A DNA stretch of 23,653 nucleotides from Christensenellaceae bacterium (GCA_016295005.1 JAEDMA010000008.1:1-23653); one strand, 5' to 3'; counted from the stretch's first letter, positions 1 to 8,301 are shown. A program made the numbers and translations. The notes: generated from the letters alone by a model not told the origin.

Positions 1-229
1 ACTTAACGCATAAATGAAGCGCGGCAGTACAGTTGCTTAACCCCACGGCGTAATTTTTACCGACTTGCCGGGCGGCTATTTTTTCAACGACGTTAATGTT
101 TTCCCCTACTGTACTCATCCAGTTGGTGTCGTACGCTTCCTGCATATATTTCATTTCTTCCCCGTGCATCGTAGGAGAAGACAGATAAACTTTCTTTTCA
201 AAAGACTTTATTTCCGTATTTTTAAACAT
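1..229 (-). CDS. DegT/DnrJ/EryC1/StrS-family aminotransferase, N-terminal part only
   Basis: The gene reads on the minus strand from an ATG at 229 and is still open at base 1, so only 76 residues are visible and the C-terminal part lies outside. The translation contains VYLSSPTMHGEEMKYMQEAY, then TNWMSTVGENI and, near the edge, YAVGLSNCTAALHL. These match the N-terminal pattern of PLP-dependent sugar aminotransferases of the DegT/DnrJ/EryC1/StrS family, in which a conserved 'G(T/C)xAL' loop follows. Family members make amino sugars for surface polysaccharides or glycoproteins. The PLP lysine is outside the window, so catalytic competence cannot be judged. The ribosome binding site is weak (GAGAA, about 6 bases upstream). 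It has its own promoter and is separated from the ybaK operon by a hairpin. Confidence 0.82.
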   Translation of the reverse strand, partial: MFKNTEIKSFEKKVYLSSPTMHGEEMKYMQEAYDTNWMSTVGENINVVEKIAARQVGKNYAVGLSNCTAALHLCVK

Positions 230-320
230 TACTATTCTCGTTAAGAACCCCTGAATTTTTACTGTGAACGATTGATTTTACGAAAAAACAATTCGATGCA
301 GTTATGTTACAGACTAACTT

Positions 321-349
321 ATTATACCACACAAAAAGGAATAACTCAA
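321..349 (-). promoter_or_regulatory. Sigma-A-type promoter for the aminotransferase gene
   Basis: On the minus strand TTGAGT (349-344) is followed after exactly 17 bases by TATAAT (326-321), preceded by TGTGG. Transcription should start near 314, giving an ~85-base leader before the ATG at 229. The leader shows no convincing riboswitch or attenuator. The operator found at the glycan promoters is absent here. Confidence 0.6.
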
Positions 350-416
350 TATAAAAATGTAATTTATCGGGTTATTTTATGTTATTTTACGTCGATATAT
401 TTATCAAAGCATAAAG

Positions 417-445
417 AGCGGCGGCGAATTCAACTCGCCGCCGCT
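417..445 (-). terminator. Strong GC hairpin after ybaK, probable operon terminator
   Basis: A perfect 11-bp stem (AGCGGCGGCGA at 417-427 pairs with 435-445) with a 7-base loop lies about 20 bases past the ybaK stop. In the minus-strand RNA it is followed by CUUUAUGCUUUGAU, a poor U tract, so termination may be incomplete. On the plus strand it is followed by A residues, so it is not a plus-strand terminator. The adjacent palindrome A6-CG-T6 (446-459) sits just upstream in the RNA. Confidence 0.6.
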
Positions 446-466
446 AAAAAACGTTTTTTATTTTCT

Positions 467-952
467 TTATTTATCCGTTTTTATATCTTTCAACGAAAAA
501 GGAATTACTTTTTCGAGTTGTTTTACGGAAGTTTCCACCTGTAAACCTATCTTTCCGCCGCTGAACATTATAGTTTCGAAGTTTTCGGCGGTAACGTCTA
601 TCACCGTTTTGAAAAACTTTTTCATTCCGACCGGCGAGCAACCGCCGTGAACGTAGCCGGTAAGAGGCAACAAATCTTTGGATTTTATCATTTCAACGTT
701 CTTTTCGCCGACCGCGCCCGCGGCTTTTTTAAGGTCTAATTCCGCGCTAACGGGTACGAGAAAAACGTAATGATTGTTGCTTTTGCCTATCGTGACTAAG
801 GTTTTGAACACCCTGTTCGGGTCTTCGTTAAGCGCGGCTACGAGTTCTTCGCCGCTGACGGCTCCGCTGTCCGTATAATTATGAATAACGAAGTCGATTT
901 TTTTCTGTTCGAGAATTCTTATCGCGTTGGTTTTTTCTTCGTTTTTCTTCAT
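467..952 (-). CDS. ybaK: YbaK/EbsC-family Cys-tRNA(Pro) deacylase
   Basis: This 161-residue protein has the length and pattern of the YbaK/EbsC trans-editing enzymes, which hydrolyse Cys-tRNA(Pro) made in error by prolyl-tRNA synthetase. Visible family hallmarks are FKTLV with the conserved lysine near residue 50, FLVPVSAELDLKKAA in the middle, and GYVHGGCSPVGMKK near residue 98-111, which is very typical of YbaK rather than of the ProX or INS domains. The ATG at 952 has an AAAGGA site 8 bases upstream. It is the last gene of the hrcA operon, 18 bases after the HIT gene, and is followed by the hairpin at 417-445. Confidence 0.9.
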   Translation of the reverse strand: MKKNEEKTNAIRILEQKKIDFVIHNYTDSGAVSGEELVAALNEDPNRVFKTLVTIGKSNNHYVFLVPVSAELDLKKAAGAVGEKNVEMIKSKDLLPLTGYVHGGCSPVGMKKFFKTVIDVTAENFETIMFSGGKIGLQVETSVKQLEKVIPFSLKDIKTDK

Positions 953-970
953 CGGATTATTCCTTTCCCG

Positions 971-1312
971 TCAAGCGGGCGTCCACCCCATTTTCTGACC
1001 TGACAAAATATGAATATGTAAATGGAACACGCTTTGCCCCGCGTTATCGCCCTGATTTATAACGAGCCGATAGCCGCCCTTTAAATGCAGTTCTTTTTCA
1101 AGTTCGGGAATTTTTTTAAGGCATTTAAGCAGTATTTCGCCCTGTTTTTCGGTCATTTCCGAAAGAAGCTTAAAGTGAGTTTTCGGAACGCAGAGATAAT
1201 GATATTTCGCTTTCGGGTCTATATCCGAAAAAATTATCATATCGTCGTCCTCATACGCCTTTTTCGAAGGGATTTCTCCCGCGATTATTTTGCAAAACAA
1301 ACAGTCTTCCAT
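971..1312 (-). CDS. HIT-family nucleotide hydrolase/transferase (Hint type)
   Basis: This is a 113-residue histidine-triad protein. CLFCKIIAGEIPS at residues 4-16 carries the two cysteines of the zinc-binding Hint branch, and the catalytic triad is H97-L-H99-I-H101-I-L. Family members hydrolyse nucleoside phosphoramidates and acyl-adenylates such as AMP-lysine; the physiological substrate is unknown. Start: ATG at 1312 with a strong AAAGGAGG site. It lies 11 bases after the mtaB stop, so it is co-transcribed with the tRNA-modification and chaperone genes. Length is normal for the family. Confidence 0.93.
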   Translation of the reverse strand: MEDCLFCKIIAGEIPSKKAYEDDDMIIFSDIDPKAKYHYLCVPKTHFKLLSEMTEKQGEILLKCLKKIPELEKELHLKGGYRLVINQGDNAGQSVFHLHIHILSGQKMGWTPA

Positions 1313-1323
1313 CGTTTCCTCCT

Positions 1324-2559
1324 TTAATCTTTTATAATTTCGGCAAGAGCGCCGTCGCCGTAAGGTTCTTTAATTACAACTTTTTTCGGCGAAGAATCAC
1401 CGTTATAGTCTTTAACGTACAATCTTATATAATTGCCCGAATATCCTTCGCCGTAACCGTCGATATTTTCTTCGAAAATAAACTCTTCCGTTTTCCCGTA
1501 CATAAAGTTTTGAAAATCCTTTTTGCGTTCGGCTTTTTTTACGAGAAGTTTATTTAGCCTTTCTTTCTTTATTCTGTGGTCCAGATCCTCCATCTTATAA
1601 GCAACCGTTCCGCTTCTCGGACTATAAATGAACGGGTGTATATCGGAAAATTTAACTTTATCTATAAACTCTAACGTTTCGTTGAAATTCTCTTCCGTTT
1701 CCGTCGGGAAACCCGCGATAATATCGGTGGTAATCCCCGCCGTCGGGAAATATTCTCTTATAAGATTTACCTTTTCGAGATATTCTTCGGCGGTGTAATG
1801 ACGGTTCATCTTTTTAAGAACGGCGTTACTGCCCGACTGCAAAGACAAATGAAACTGCGGCGCAAAATCTTTAAGTCCTTTTAAGGCGGTTAAAAACTCT
1901 TCGGTAATAACGTTTACTTCCAAAGACCCCAAACGGATTCTGCAATTTACTTTCGATAACTCTTTTATAAGTCCCGCAAGGTTTACGCCGTTATAATCGT
2001 AATCGGAAAGGTTAATTCCGTTGATAACCGCTTCTTTGGGGTTTACGATGTTTATTTCTTCTATGACCTTTTCGGGGTCGCGGCTTCTCGACCTTCCGCG
2101 TAGATACGGAATAATACAGTAAGAACAGAAATTATCGCAACCGTCCTGCACTTTAACGAAGGTTCTCGTACGGAGCGATTTTACAGGCAACAGTTCTTCG
2201 AAATCTTTTCTTTCGGGCGCGACGATAACGCCGCGTTCGTCTATCATATCCAAAATTTTGCCTTTGGAATAAGCCCCCGTAATCAAATCGCCCTTACCGA
2301 CGAACGCCTGCGGATTTCTTTCTGCCGCGCAACCGGTAAAGATTATTTTCGCTTCGGGGTTAAGTTTTTTTATTCTGCTTGCCGTCTGGCGCGATTTCTT
2401 TTCCGCTTCGGAAGTAACCGCGCAAGTGTTGACTATGTATAAATCGGCGTATTCGAGTTTGTCGCTTACTTCTATTCCCCTTTCGATAAGTCCTTCGATA
2501 AGAGAATCGCTTTCGCACTCGTTGACTTTACAACCGAGCGTAAAAACCACGGCTTTCAT
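1324..2559 (-). CDS. mtaB: tRNA t6A37 methylthiotransferase MtaB (radical SAM)
   Basis: MtaB converts N6-threonylcarbamoyladenosine at tRNA position 37 to the 2-methylthio form, using two 4Fe-4S clusters and S-adenosylmethionine. The N-terminal domain opens with FTLGCKVNECESDSL, the MtaB signature, and supplies cysteines 10, 46 and 77 for the auxiliary cluster. The radical-SAM motif C-x3-C-x2-C is CDNFCSYC at residues 141-148. A TRAM-like tail follows to residue 411, slightly shorter than usual (~430) but complete. The start ATG is one base after the prmA stop, with AAGGGG inside prmA, so translation is probably coupled. In many Firmicutes rsmE lies between prmA and mtaB; it is missing here. 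Confidence 0.95.
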   Translation of the reverse strand: MKAVVFTLGCKVNECESDSLIEGLIERGIEVSDKLEYADLYIVNTCAVTSEAEKKSRQTASRIKKLNPEAKIIFTGCAAERNPQAFVGKGDLITGAYSKGKILDMIDERGVIVAPERKDFEELLPVKSLRTRTFVKVQDGCDNFCSYCIIPYLRGRSRSRDPEKVIEEINIVNPKEAVINGINLSDYDYNGVNLAGLIKELSKVNCRIRLGSLEVNVITEEFLTALKGLKDFAPQFHLSLQSGSNAVLKKMNRHYTAEEYLEKVNLIREYFPTAGITTDIIAGFPTETEENFNETLEFIDKVKFSDIHPFIYSPRSGTVAYKMEDLDHRIKKERLNKLLVKKAERKKDFQNFMYGKTEEFIFEENIDGYGEGYSGNYIRLYVKDYNGDSSPKKVVIKEPYGDGALAEIIKD

Positions 2560-2560
2560 A

Positions 2561-3496
2561 TTATACCCCTTTACGGAACACCATCGCCGCCCATTCGCCT
2601 TTGACCGTTTCGGCGTCCATAACGAATCCCGCGGATTCGTAGGCTTTTCTTACCCTGTCTTTTCTGTCGGTTAAAATTCCGCTTAAAATAATAACGCCGT
2701 TTTCTTTAAGGTTATCCCCTATTTTAGGCGCGAAAGCGATTAAAACTTCCGCCATTATGTTGCACACTATAACGTCGCCTTTGACGGTATTGTCGTCGAG
2801 AAGATTTTTAAGGTAAACCTTGCAGTTTTTAACGTCGTTTAGTTCCATGTTATGTTCGGTGGCGGTTACGGCGCATTCGTCGATGTCCGTCATAATAACT
2901 TCTTTCGCTCCGAGTTTGCTTGCCGTAATGCCCAAAATGCCGCTTCCGCAACCGACGTCTAAAACGACGTCGCTTTTTTTGACGTACTTTTCCAAAAACA
3001 GCACGCACATGGAAGTGGTTTCGTGTTCGCCCGTTCCGAACGCCATGTTGGAATCGAGTAAAACTTTGGTTTCGCCTTCCTTTTCGTCGTACTTAATCCA
3101 TTCGGGAACGATTACCGCTCTGCCGAGTTTAATGGGTTTGAAATGTTCTTTCCATTGTTCGCGCCAAAGGTCGCCGTCAACCGTTCTTTTAACCGTTTCG
3201 AGCGTGCCTAAATCGAGCGGACTGTTCTCTTTTAGTTCGAAAAGGTCTTTTTCTACCTTTTTAAGCGTTTCCGCGGCCGTGCTTTCGGGGAAGTACGCTT
3301 TGACTATTACCGTTTTATCGGCGGTAAAAATGCTGTCGTCGGCGTAATCCCAACTTTTACCTTCGCGGGCGAGAGCGATAACGTCTTCTATATCGGAAAT
3401 CGCAACGCCTCCGTCGGTGTAATTCCATAAAATATCGGAAACGAGTTCGCCCCCTATATGAGTAGTATAAACGGAAAGTTCAACGTATTTATCCAT
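2561..3496 (-). CDS. prmA: Ribosomal protein L11 methyltransferase PrmA
   Basis: PrmA trimethylates lysines and the N-terminus of ribosomal protein L11 using S-adenosylmethionine. The 311 residues have the expected two parts: an N-terminal L11-recognition domain containing WREQWKEHFKP near residue 115, and a Rossmann methyltransferase domain with FGTGEHETT, VLDVGCGSGILGI near residue 178 and CNIMAEVLIAFAP near residue 246. The ATG at 3496 follows the dnaJ stop by 3 bases, and the gene ends one base before mtaB, so it sits inside the chaperone operon as in many Firmicutes. Length is normal. Confidence 0.95.
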   Translation of the reverse strand: MDKYVELSVYTTHIGGELVSDILWNYTDGGVAISDIEDVIALAREGKSWDYADDSIFTADKTVIVKAYFPESTAAETLKKVEKDLFELKENSPLDLGTLETVKRTVDGDLWREQWKEHFKPIKLGRAVIVPEWIKYDEKEGETKVLLDSNMAFGTGEHETTSMCVLFLEKYVKKSDVVLDVGCGSGILGITASKLGAKEVIMTDIDECAVTATEHNMELNDVKNCKVYLKNLLDDNTVKGDVIVCNIMAEVLIAFAPKIGDNLKENGVIILSGILTDRKDRVRKAYESAGFVMDAETVKGEWAAMVFRKGV

Positions 3497-3499
3497 AGT

Positions 3500-4645
3500 T
3501 TATTTAGCGTACGGGTCTTTGCCGTACATAATTTCCATATTGTTTTTAAAGGTTTTCATAGAAGGGCATTGTTTAACGTCGAAATCCTTATCGAAATCTT
3601 CGAGAGCGGCTTTCTGCGCTCTTGAAAGCTTAGTGGGAATTTCAACGGTAACGACTATATAAAGGTCGCCCGTACCCCTTGACGATTTTATGCCTTTGCC
3701 GCGAACGTAGAAAACTTTGCCGCTCTGCGTCCCTTCGGGAATAGCGTATTCCATCGTGGCGTCGATGAGCGGAACGGTAATATTACCGCCGGTAATCGCC
3801 GTTTTTACGCTTATAGGCACTTCTACGTAAAGGTCGAAGTTTTTACGCTTGAATAATTTGCTCGGTTCCACTTTCATCACGACTATAAGGTCGCCCGCGG
3901 GACCGCCGTTTTTGCTCGCTTCGCCGTAGCCTATCTTTCTTATGTAACTGCCCGTATCCGCGCCTGCGGGAATATCGAGAGTAAGTTTGGTGTTGGTTTT
4001 GGTGTACCCTTTACCCTTACACTCGTCGCAAGGTTCGATTATTTTTCTGCCCGTGCCTTTACATTCGTCGCAAGGACGAACGGAAACGGAACGGAAAAAG
4101 CCGTTGCTCGAAGCGTATTGAACCTGACCCGTGCCGCCGCACTTTTCGCAGGTTTTATACGCCGTGCCATTTTTAGCGCCCGTGCCTTTACACTTCGAAC
4201 AAGGTTCGTTTCTTGTATAAACCACTTCTCTTCTGCAACCTTTCGCCGCATCAAGAAAGGAAAGAGAAAGTTCTACGGTGACGTCTTCGCCCTTGGTTTT
4301 GGTCTGCGCGCGCGATTTGCTGCCGCCGCCGAAACCGCCGAAAATATCGCCGAAAATATCTTCGAAACCGGAAAACCCGCTTCCCGAAAAACCGCCCGAG
4401 AATCCGCTTCCGCCGAAACCGCCCATATTAGGATGTTCTCTCTGAAAGTCGTATTCTTTACGTTTTTTCGCGTCGGAAAGCACTTCGTTTGCTTCGTTTA
4501 TTTCCTTGAACTTCTCCGCCGCTTCTTTGTCGTTCGGGTGAAGGTCGGGGTGGTATTTTTTAACGAGAGTTCTGTACGCTTTTTTAATATCGTCTTCGGT
4601 AGCGTCTTTACCGACGCCCAAGACTTCGTAATAATCCTTTGCCAT
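3500..4645 (-). CDS. dnaJ: Chaperone protein DnaJ (type I Hsp40)
   Basis: DnaJ delivers unfolded proteins to DnaK and stimulates its ATPase. All type I parts are present in order: the J domain with HPD near residue 33, a glycine/phenylalanine-rich linker (about residues 73-110), four CxxCxGxG zinc repeats (CSKCKGTG, CEKCGGTG, CDECKGTG, CDECKGKG, about residues 149-217), and two beta-barrel substrate-binding domains to residue 381. The G/F linker has small repeats of GFSG. The ATG at 4645 has an AAAGGA site. A strong 12-bp hairpin lies between dnaK and this gene and may reduce or process the downstream message. Confidence 0.97.
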   Translation of the reverse strand: MAKDYYEVLGVGKDATEDDIKKAYRTLVKKYHPDLHPNDKEAAEKFKEINEANEVLSDAKKRKEYDFQREHPNMGGFGGSGFSGGFSGSGFSGFEDIFGDIFGGFGGGSKSRAQTKTKGEDVTVELSLSFLDAAKGCRREVVYTRNEPCSKCKGTGAKNGTAYKTCEKCGGTGQVQYASSNGFFRSVSVRPCDECKGTGRKIIEPCDECKGKGYTKTNTKLTLDIPAGADTGSYIRKIGYGEASKNGGPAGDLIVVMKVEPSKLFKRKNFDLYVEVPISVKTAITGGNITVPLIDATMEYAIPEGTQSGKVFYVRGKGIKSSRGTGDLYIVVTVEIPTKLSRAQKAALEDFDKDFDVKQCPSMKTFKNNMEIMYGKDPYAK

Positions 4646-4667
4646 ATTATCCTTTATTTAGCACAAA

Positions 4668-4694
4668 CTGAAAGGCAGAAAATCTGCCTTTCAG
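4668..4694 (-). terminator. Perfect 12-bp hairpin between dnaK and dnaJ (attenuator or processing site)
   Basis: CTGAAAGGCAGA (4668-4679) pairs perfectly with 4683-4694 around a 3-base loop. In the operon (minus) RNA it is followed only by UUUGUGC, so it looks like a leaky terminator or an RNA stabiliser/processing element setting the dnaK:dnaJ ratio. On the plus strand it is followed by a T8 run (4703-4710 region), but there is no plus-strand gene to terminate. Confidence 0.55.
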
Positions 4695-4722
4695 TAGTAA
4701 TTTTTTTTAGTTCCGTTAAAAA

Positions 4723-6534
4723 TTATTCGTTGCCGCCCTGATGGAATTCGGTATCGCCGGCTCCGCCGTTAGCGCCGCCGTCAGCGTTGCCGCCGTTGGG
4801 GTTAGCCTGCTGATAAATCTTGGCGAAAATACCCTGGCTTGCTTCGGATAATTTTTCGGTAGCCTTAACCATTCTGTCGTTATCGTTGGAGTTGAGTTCT
4901 TCTTTGGCGACTTTAAGTTCTTCTTCGAGTTTTGCTTTGTCTTCCGCGGAAAGTTTATCCCCTACGTCTTTCATCGATTTTTCGATAGTAAAGATAAGAC
5001 CGTCGAGTTTATTGTGGTTATCTACCGTTTCCTTACGTTTTTTATCTTCTTCTTCAAACTGTTTCGCTTCGTTTACCGCTTTATCGATGTCCGCTTCGGA
5101 AAGGTTAGAAGAAGACGTAATCGTGATGTTCTGCGATTTACCCGTTCCGAGATCTTTAGCGGAAACGTTTACGATACCGTTGGCGTCTATATCGAAGGTA
5201 ACTTCTATCTGCGGAACACCTCTGGGTGCGGGCGCGATGCCTACCAGGTCGAAGTTTCCGAGCGTTTTGTTATCTTTCGCGAATTCTCTTTCACCCTGTA
5301 AAATGTGAATGGAAACCTGCGTCTGATTGTCTGCCGCCGTCGAGAACACCTGCGATTTCTTTACAGGAATAGTAGTGTTTCTTTCGATAAGTTTGGTGCA
5401 GACGCCGCCGAGAGTTTCGATACCCAAAGAAAGCGGGGTTACGTCGAGTAACAATACGTCTTTAACTTCGCCGGATAAAACGCCGCCCTGAATAGCCGCG
5501 CCGATAGCGACGCATTCGTCGGGGTTGATTCCCTTAAAGGGTTCTTTGCCGGTAATCTTTCTGACCTCGTCGATGACCGCCGGGATTCTCGTCGAACCGC
5601 CGACAAGAATAACTTTATCTATATCGCTGTAAGAAAGTTTCGCGTCTTCCATAGCCTTTTTCATAGGAACGACGGTCGCTTCCACAAGGTCTGCGGTGAG
5701 AGCGTCGAATTTCTGTTTGGTAAGGTCTACGTCGAGATGTTTGGGTCCCGTTGCGTCCGCGGTGATAAAGGGCAGGTTGATGTTGGTGCTGCTCATACCG
5801 GAAAGTTCGATTTTCGCTTTTTCAGCCGCTTCTTTCAATCTCTGCATAGCGAGTTTATCGCCCGAAAGGTCGATGCCTTCTTTGGCTTTGAACTGGTCTA
5901 CGAGATAGTCCATAATTCTCTTATCGAAGTCGTCGCCGCCGAGCATACAGTTACCGTTGGTCGCTAAAACTTCGAACACGCCGTCGCCGATTTCCATAAC
6001 GGAAACGTCGAACGTGCCGCCGCCAAGGTCGTAAATGATGACTTTCTGAGTTTTGCCTTCTTTATCGAGTCCGTAAGAAAGCGCCGCCGCGGTAGGTTCG
6101 TTTATAATACGCAGAACGTTAAGTCCCGCGATTTTGCCTGCGTCTTTAGTCGCCTGACGCTGGCTGTCGGTAAAGTAAGCGGGGCAAGTAATAACCGCGT
6201 CTTTAACTTCGCTGCCGAGATAACTTTCCGCGTCCTTTTTAAGTTTGGAAAGAATCATCGCGGAAATTTCCTGCGGGGTGTAACTTTTTCCGTCGATTTC
6301 TACTTTATAATCGGAACCCATATGTCTTTTAATGGAAGCAACCGTTCTGTCGGGGTTAGACACCGCCTGACGTTTTGCTACCTGACCTACCAATCTGCTT
6401 CCATCTTTCTGAAACGCTACTACGGACGGGGTCGTTCTCGATCCTTCCGCGTTGGCGATAACTACAGGTTCACCGTTTTCCATAACCGCTACGCACGAGT
6501 TCGTCGTACCTAAATCAATACCAATCGTTTTCAT
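4723..6534 (-). CDS. dnaK: Chaperone protein DnaK (Hsp70)
   Basis: DnaK is the ATP-dependent Hsp70 chaperone, working with the DnaJ and GrpE encoded on either side. Residues 1-360 form the nucleotide-binding domain, with IGIDLGTTNSCVAV at the start, VIIYDLGGGTFDVSVMEIG near residue 165 and VILVGGSTRIPAVIDEV near residue 310. The linker VLLLDVTPLSLGIETLGG precedes the substrate-binding domain. The C-terminal tail is glycine- and asparagine-rich (NPNGGNADGGANGGAGDTEF). At 603 residues it is the compact Gram-positive form. The ATG at 6534 has AAAGGAG 8 bases upstream. Transcription comes from the hrcA promoter. Confidence 0.98.
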   Translation of the reverse strand: MKTIGIDLGTTNSCVAVMENGEPVVIANAEGSRTTPSVVAFQKDGSRLVGQVAKRQAVSNPDRTVASIKRHMGSDYKVEIDGKSYTPQEISAMILSKLKKDAESYLGSEVKDAVITCPAYFTDSQRQATKDAGKIAGLNVLRIINEPTAAALSYGLDKEGKTQKVIIYDLGGGTFDVSVMEIGDGVFEVLATNGNCMLGGDDFDKRIMDYLVDQFKAKEGIDLSGDKLAMQRLKEAAEKAKIELSGMSSTNINLPFITADATGPKHLDVDLTKQKFDALTADLVEATVVPMKKAMEDAKLSYSDIDKVILVGGSTRIPAVIDEVRKITGKEPFKGINPDECVAIGAAIQGGVLSGEVKDVLLLDVTPLSLGIETLGGVCTKLIERNTTIPVKKSQVFSTAADNQTQVSIHILQGEREFAKDNKTLGNFDLVGIAPAPRGVPQIEVTFDIDANGIVNVSAKDLGTGKSQNITITSSSNLSEADIDKAVNEAKQFEEEDKKRKETVDNHNKLDGLIFTIEKSMKDVGDKLSAEDKAKLEEELKVAKEELNSNDNDRMVKATEKLSEASQGIFAKIYQQANPNGGNADGGANGGAGDTEFHQGGNE

Positions 6535-6600
6535 ATATTTATTCTCCTTTAAGATTATTTATTTTTTTATGCAAACACTTTTTTATAAAAGTTTTTGTCG

Positions 6601-7170
6601 CTATTTTATAACGCTTACTTTAGCGTATCTTATCATTTTTTCTTTGTACTTATACCCTTTCTGGAATACTTGTTTAACCCTTTCGCTTTCTTCGCCTTCG
6701 CCCTTTTCCACCTGCATAACCGCTTCGGCAATCAGGGGGTCGAATACTTCGCCTTCGGGATTGATTTCTTCCACTTCGAGATTTTTAAGCACTTCGTCGA
6801 ATTTTTTCTTTAAGAGTTTAAGTCCTTCTTCGGTGCTTTCGTCTTTACACATCGCAATCGCCGAATCGAGATTGTCGCCTATCGGAAGAATTTTCAAAAC
6901 CACGTCCGACCGACCTTCCGAATACGCGTCCTGCCAGATTCTGGCGTTGCGTTTTTTGTAGTTATCGAATTCCGCGACGTTTCTCATCCACTTGTCTTTG
7001 TATTCGTCGGCGAGTTTTTTCGCTTCTTCTAATAACTTTTTGTTTTCGTCTTCTTTTTCTTCCGCCGTTTCGGGTTCGGTTACGAGTTCTTCGTTTTCCG
7101 CGTTTTCCTTTTCGGCTATTTCTTCTTCGCGTTCTTCGCGATGATTTTTCTTTTCTTTCTCGTCTTTCAT
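6601..7170 (-). CDS. grpE: Nucleotide exchange factor GrpE
   Basis: GrpE releases ADP from DnaK. The first ~55 residues are almost entirely charged (runs of E and K) and predicted disordered or coiled coil; the long helix follows (KDKWMRNVAEFDNYKKRNAR near residue 58), and the C-terminal beta domain contains GEVFDPLIAEAVMQVEKG and a VFQKGYKYKEKMIRYAKVSV ending typical of the family. The total of 189 residues is normal. The ATG at 7170 lies 11 bases after hrcA with GAAGGAGAG. A 66-base gap without notable structure separates it from dnaK. Confidence 0.96.
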   Translation of the reverse strand: MKDEKEKKNHREEREEEIAEKENAENEELVTEPETAEEKEDENKKLLEEAKKLADEYKDKWMRNVAEFDNYKKRNARIWQDAYSEGRSDVVLKILPIGDNLDSAIAMCKDESTEEGLKLLKKKFDEVLKNLEVEEINPEGEVFDPLIAEAVMQVEKGEGEESERVKQVFQKGYKYKEKMIRYAKVSVIK

Positions 7171-7181
7171 TTTCTCTCCTT

Positions 7182-8198
7182 CTATTTCGAAAGCATGTCT
7201 TCGAGAATCTTTCCTACCCCTTCGAGTACGGAAACGACTTTCTGATAATCCATTCGAAGCGGTCCTATGACGCCGTAAGTGCCTATCTTTTCGCCGTTCG
7301 CCGAGAACGTTGCCGTAACTAAAGAACAGTCTTTAAGATTTTCGCCGTCTTCGCCGCCGACTTTTATGTTGATTTCTATATCGTCGTTCCCTTCGCTGAG
7401 CAGGGAAGCGAGTTTATCTTTACTCGATACGACGGATAAAAAGTTTTTAACCTTTTCGCTGTCGCTGTATTCGGGGTTAGCGAGAATTTTGCTTTCGCCC
7501 TCTAATATAACGTTGGGTTTTTCGTTTTCGATATAATCTTCTATGGCGTCCATAACGCTGTCGAAAATTTCTCTGTAACCGTTGAATTCTTCGGTGATTT
7601 TAACCGACGCTTCTTTTACGTCGCAAAATCTTTTTCCGACAAGAATTTTGGAAAGCATTTCGCTCGCTTCGACAATTTGTCTGTCCGTCATTTCTTCGGG
7701 GATAGCGATGTATTTATCTTTCATCAGCGTGTTTTCGGTGACTATAAGTAAAAGAGCCTGATTGTCTTTATGGCGGAAGATACCGATTTTAAGTATCACG
7801 TCGTTTTCGCTGCGGGACGCGTACCCTACGGAAGTATAGTCGGTAAGGTCGCTGATCACTTTAACCGCGCCTTTAACCACCGCTTCGAGATTATCCGCGT
7901 GCGACTTAAAAGCGTTTTTTATAACCGACAGTTCTTTCCCCGAAAGTTTACTTTTATCCATAAGTTCGGTAACGTAAAGTTTATACGCTTCCACTGACGG
8001 AATACGCCCGCTCGAAGTGTGCGGCTGAATAAGATACCCCATCTCTTCGAGTCCCGCAAGTTCGCTTCTGACCGTCGCGGAACTTATGTCTTTCATATAA
8101 TTTTCCGTTATAACTTTGCTCGATACCGGTTGAGCCGTGGAAATATAATCGTCAACGACAAGTTGCAATATTTTTTTCTTCCTGTCCGAGAGTTTCAT
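7182..8198 (-). CDS. hrcA: Heat-inducible transcription repressor HrcA
   Basis: HrcA binds CIRCE operators and represses the class I heat-shock genes, with its folding monitored by GroEL. The N-terminal winged helix is clear (LSDRKKKILQLVVDDYISTA, then PVSSKVI and SSATVRSELAGLEEMGYL through residue 57), followed by HTSSGRIPSVEAYKLYV and the GAF-like dimerisation region. The C-terminal GTYGVIGPLRMDYQKVVSVL is the usual end motif. The 338 residues are normal. It is the first gene of its operon, with a TTGACA/TACAAT promoter and a CIRCE just upstream, so it should autoregulate. The ATG at 8198 follows AAAGGGG. Confidence 0.97.
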   Translation of the reverse strand: MKLSDRKKKILQLVVDDYISTAQPVSSKVITENYMKDISSATVRSELAGLEEMGYLIQPHTSSGRIPSVEAYKLYVTELMDKSKLSGKELSVIKNAFKSHADNLEAVVKGAVKVISDLTDYTSVGYASRSENDVILKIGIFRHKDNQALLLIVTENTLMKDKYIAIPEEMTDRQIVEASEMLSKILVGKRFCDVKEASVKITEEFNGYREIFDSVMDAIEDYIENEKPNVILEGESKILANPEYSDSEKVKNFLSVVSSKDKLASLLSEGNDDIEINIKVGGEDGENLKDCSLVTATFSANGEKIGTYGVIGPLRMDYQKVVSVLEGVGKILEDMLSK

Positions 8199-8234
8199 TC
8201 CCTTATCCCCTTTGGCAATGGCAATTTTTGTTTG

Positions 8235-8261
8235 TTAGCACTCTATCACCCCAACTGCCAA
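8235..8261. promoter_or_regulatory. CIRCE operator, one half-site degenerate
   Basis: TTAGCACTC (8235-8243) is a perfect half-site. After the canonical 9-base spacer comes AACTGCCAA (8253-8261), which matches the second half GAGTGCTAA at only 6 of 9 positions. It lies just downstream of the hrcA promoter -10, over the expected start site, the normal place for HrcA repression. Confidence 0.85.
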
Positions 8262-8272
8262 CTTTTGAGAAT

Positions 8273-8301
8273 ATTGTACTATTATAAGTTTTTTTTGTCA
8301 A
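8273..8301 (-). promoter_or_regulatory. Main promoter of the hrcA-ybaK operon
   Basis: On the minus strand a perfect TTGACA (8301-8296) is followed after 17 bases by TACAAT (8278-8273). The expected start is near 8266, inside the upstream half of CIRCE, leaving a ~68-base leader before hrcA. No other convincing promoter was seen within the operon, though internal ones cannot be excluded. Confidence 0.8.

Noticed and set aside
272..544. 90-codon plus-strand open frame
   Set aside because: It runs through the minus-strand promoter, the GC hairpin and the end of ybaK, has no ribosome binding site and resembles no protein.
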